Shown here piece after piece: positions 63,346 through 64,000 of a DNA stretch of 64,000 bases. Origin of the DNA: Cordylochernes scorpioides (taxonomy: Eukaryota > Arthropoda > Arachnida > Pseudoscorpiones > Chernetidae); NCBI GenBank assembly GCA_030710605.1, contig CP092877.1:46484406-46548405 (forward strand), read 5' to 3'. Made by a program: the position numbers and the translations under genes. Under the pieces are notes generated by a model, which saw nothing but the letters and a program-made list of their open reading frames with translations, searched no databases and was not told where the DNA came from. How positions within the stretch are numbered: position 1 is the stretch's first letter; the number at the start of each line of letters is the position of its first letter.

Positions 63346-64000
63346 ATACTAGCTTTGACATTCTAAAAAAGGACAACTGAAGGACTAACAAGTTTAATAA
63401 CTTGTCAAAGCTGGCATGGAGAAAACTTCACAGATTTGCTAGATTTTCAAACCTTTCTCTTAATATTTAGTCTGCTGTTAATGATAGGTGAGGTGGTAAA
63501 AGCTTGAACTGAACTAGTATGAAGGCAGCCATTTATCTTTGTTTACAAATTGAATGGTTATTATTATTATTTTTATTTCTAGTACAACATGGTACAGGCC
63601 ATGATAATCATGGCGGGTAGAAGTTAGCAACTGCTTTTACTGTAAGTACAACCACAAAATTGAATGGTGGTGGTATATATCATGGATCTAATCTGCACAT
63701 TGAGCCGTAGTTTTTATATTTAAAAAAATGTTTCAATGTAACCAACTCCACCAAATAACTGAACTAGGTACGTACAAAGCCGAATTACTTTCTACAAGTG
63801 TGGAGAGACACACCTACCATGATTTACCTGATGATACTGTTTGGGAGTTAGAGGAAGAATATATATGTTATAACCATAATAGATTTTTTCAACAACTACG
63901 ACTCAAGATTGAATCTTCATTGAGTACCTTTTTCCTCATTCAATGGCCCCCAATTCTTGTATAAGTCTAGTCTCACCATGAGCACAAGTAACCAAATGGG

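Larger units (their letters stand above)
62741..64000. repeat. Right copy of the 1.26-kb terminal direct repeat
   Basis: It starts just upstream (gene sense) of the Asx DEUBAD exon and runs to the window end, so the true overlap may be longer. Differences from the left copy include homopolymer lengths, a missing A in the family-M end and several single inserted bases. Confidence 0.95.

Noticed and set aside
1..64000. Circular 62.7-kb molecule (extrachromosomal circle or episome)
   Set aside because: Terminal redundancy would fit a circle, but the N gap, the large chromosomal gene and the dense transposon content make a scaffold of overlapping contigs far more likely. Kept only as an unlikely alternative.

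Overview
The window is a 64-kb stretch of AT-rich eukaryotic nuclear DNA, split by one 100-N scaffold gap (22545-22644). It is almost certainly from an arthropod. The only host gene I can identify is Additional sex combs (Asx/ASXL), the scaffold subunit of the Polycomb PR-DUB deubiquitinase. It lies on the minus strand in small, widely spaced exons. Conserved splice phases and motifs (half of the HARE-HTH domain, the linker before DEUBAD, the DEUBAD domain and the C-terminal PHD finger) make the call solid, and the protein looks closer to insect Asx than to vertebrate ASXL. Nearly everything else is transposable elements. I cannot name the species.

Layout. 1-18.4 kb holds the 5' half of Asx (exons at 18.3, 9.9, 5.3, 2.65 and 2.5 kb, transcribed leftward) in introns packed with short palindromic elements, pogo-like non-autonomous elements, tRNA-derived SINEs, a small Helitron and an RTE-type LINE remnant. 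18.4-22.5 kb is AT-rich with a few repeats and ends at the gap. 22.6-40.2 kb is a nested retrotransposon stack. A Gypsy-type element on the minus strand is interrupted twice: by a gag-only LTR element whose 5' LTR is itself split by an I/R1-like LINE, and by a Copia element whose 5' LTR is split by two Jockey LINE insertions and whose coding region holds a Helitron. Target-site duplications mark most junctions. 40.2-44.0 kb is AT-rich and includes a full SINE and an A-rich tract beside the end of Asx. 44.1-62.7 kb holds the 3' half of Asx (DEUBAD exon at 62.5 kb through the PHD-encoding last exon at 44.1 kb). Its introns contain a young Gypsy-type element with apparently identical LTRs (49.4-53.7 kb) and a Tc1-type transposon (60.3-61.8 kb).

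The last 1.26 kb of the window (about 62741-64000) repeats the first 1.26 kb in the same orientation. The two Asx halves join in the correct order only across this repeat. The simplest reading is that two overlapping, probably allelic, contigs were placed side by side at the gap. A real 62.7-kb tandem duplication is the alternative. Conserved exons and young transposons carry many one-base indels, often in homopolymers, which looks like unpolished long-read sequence, so most frameshifts here should not be read as pseudogene damage.

No bacterial-type genes, CRISPR arrays, rRNA or intact tRNA genes were seen.
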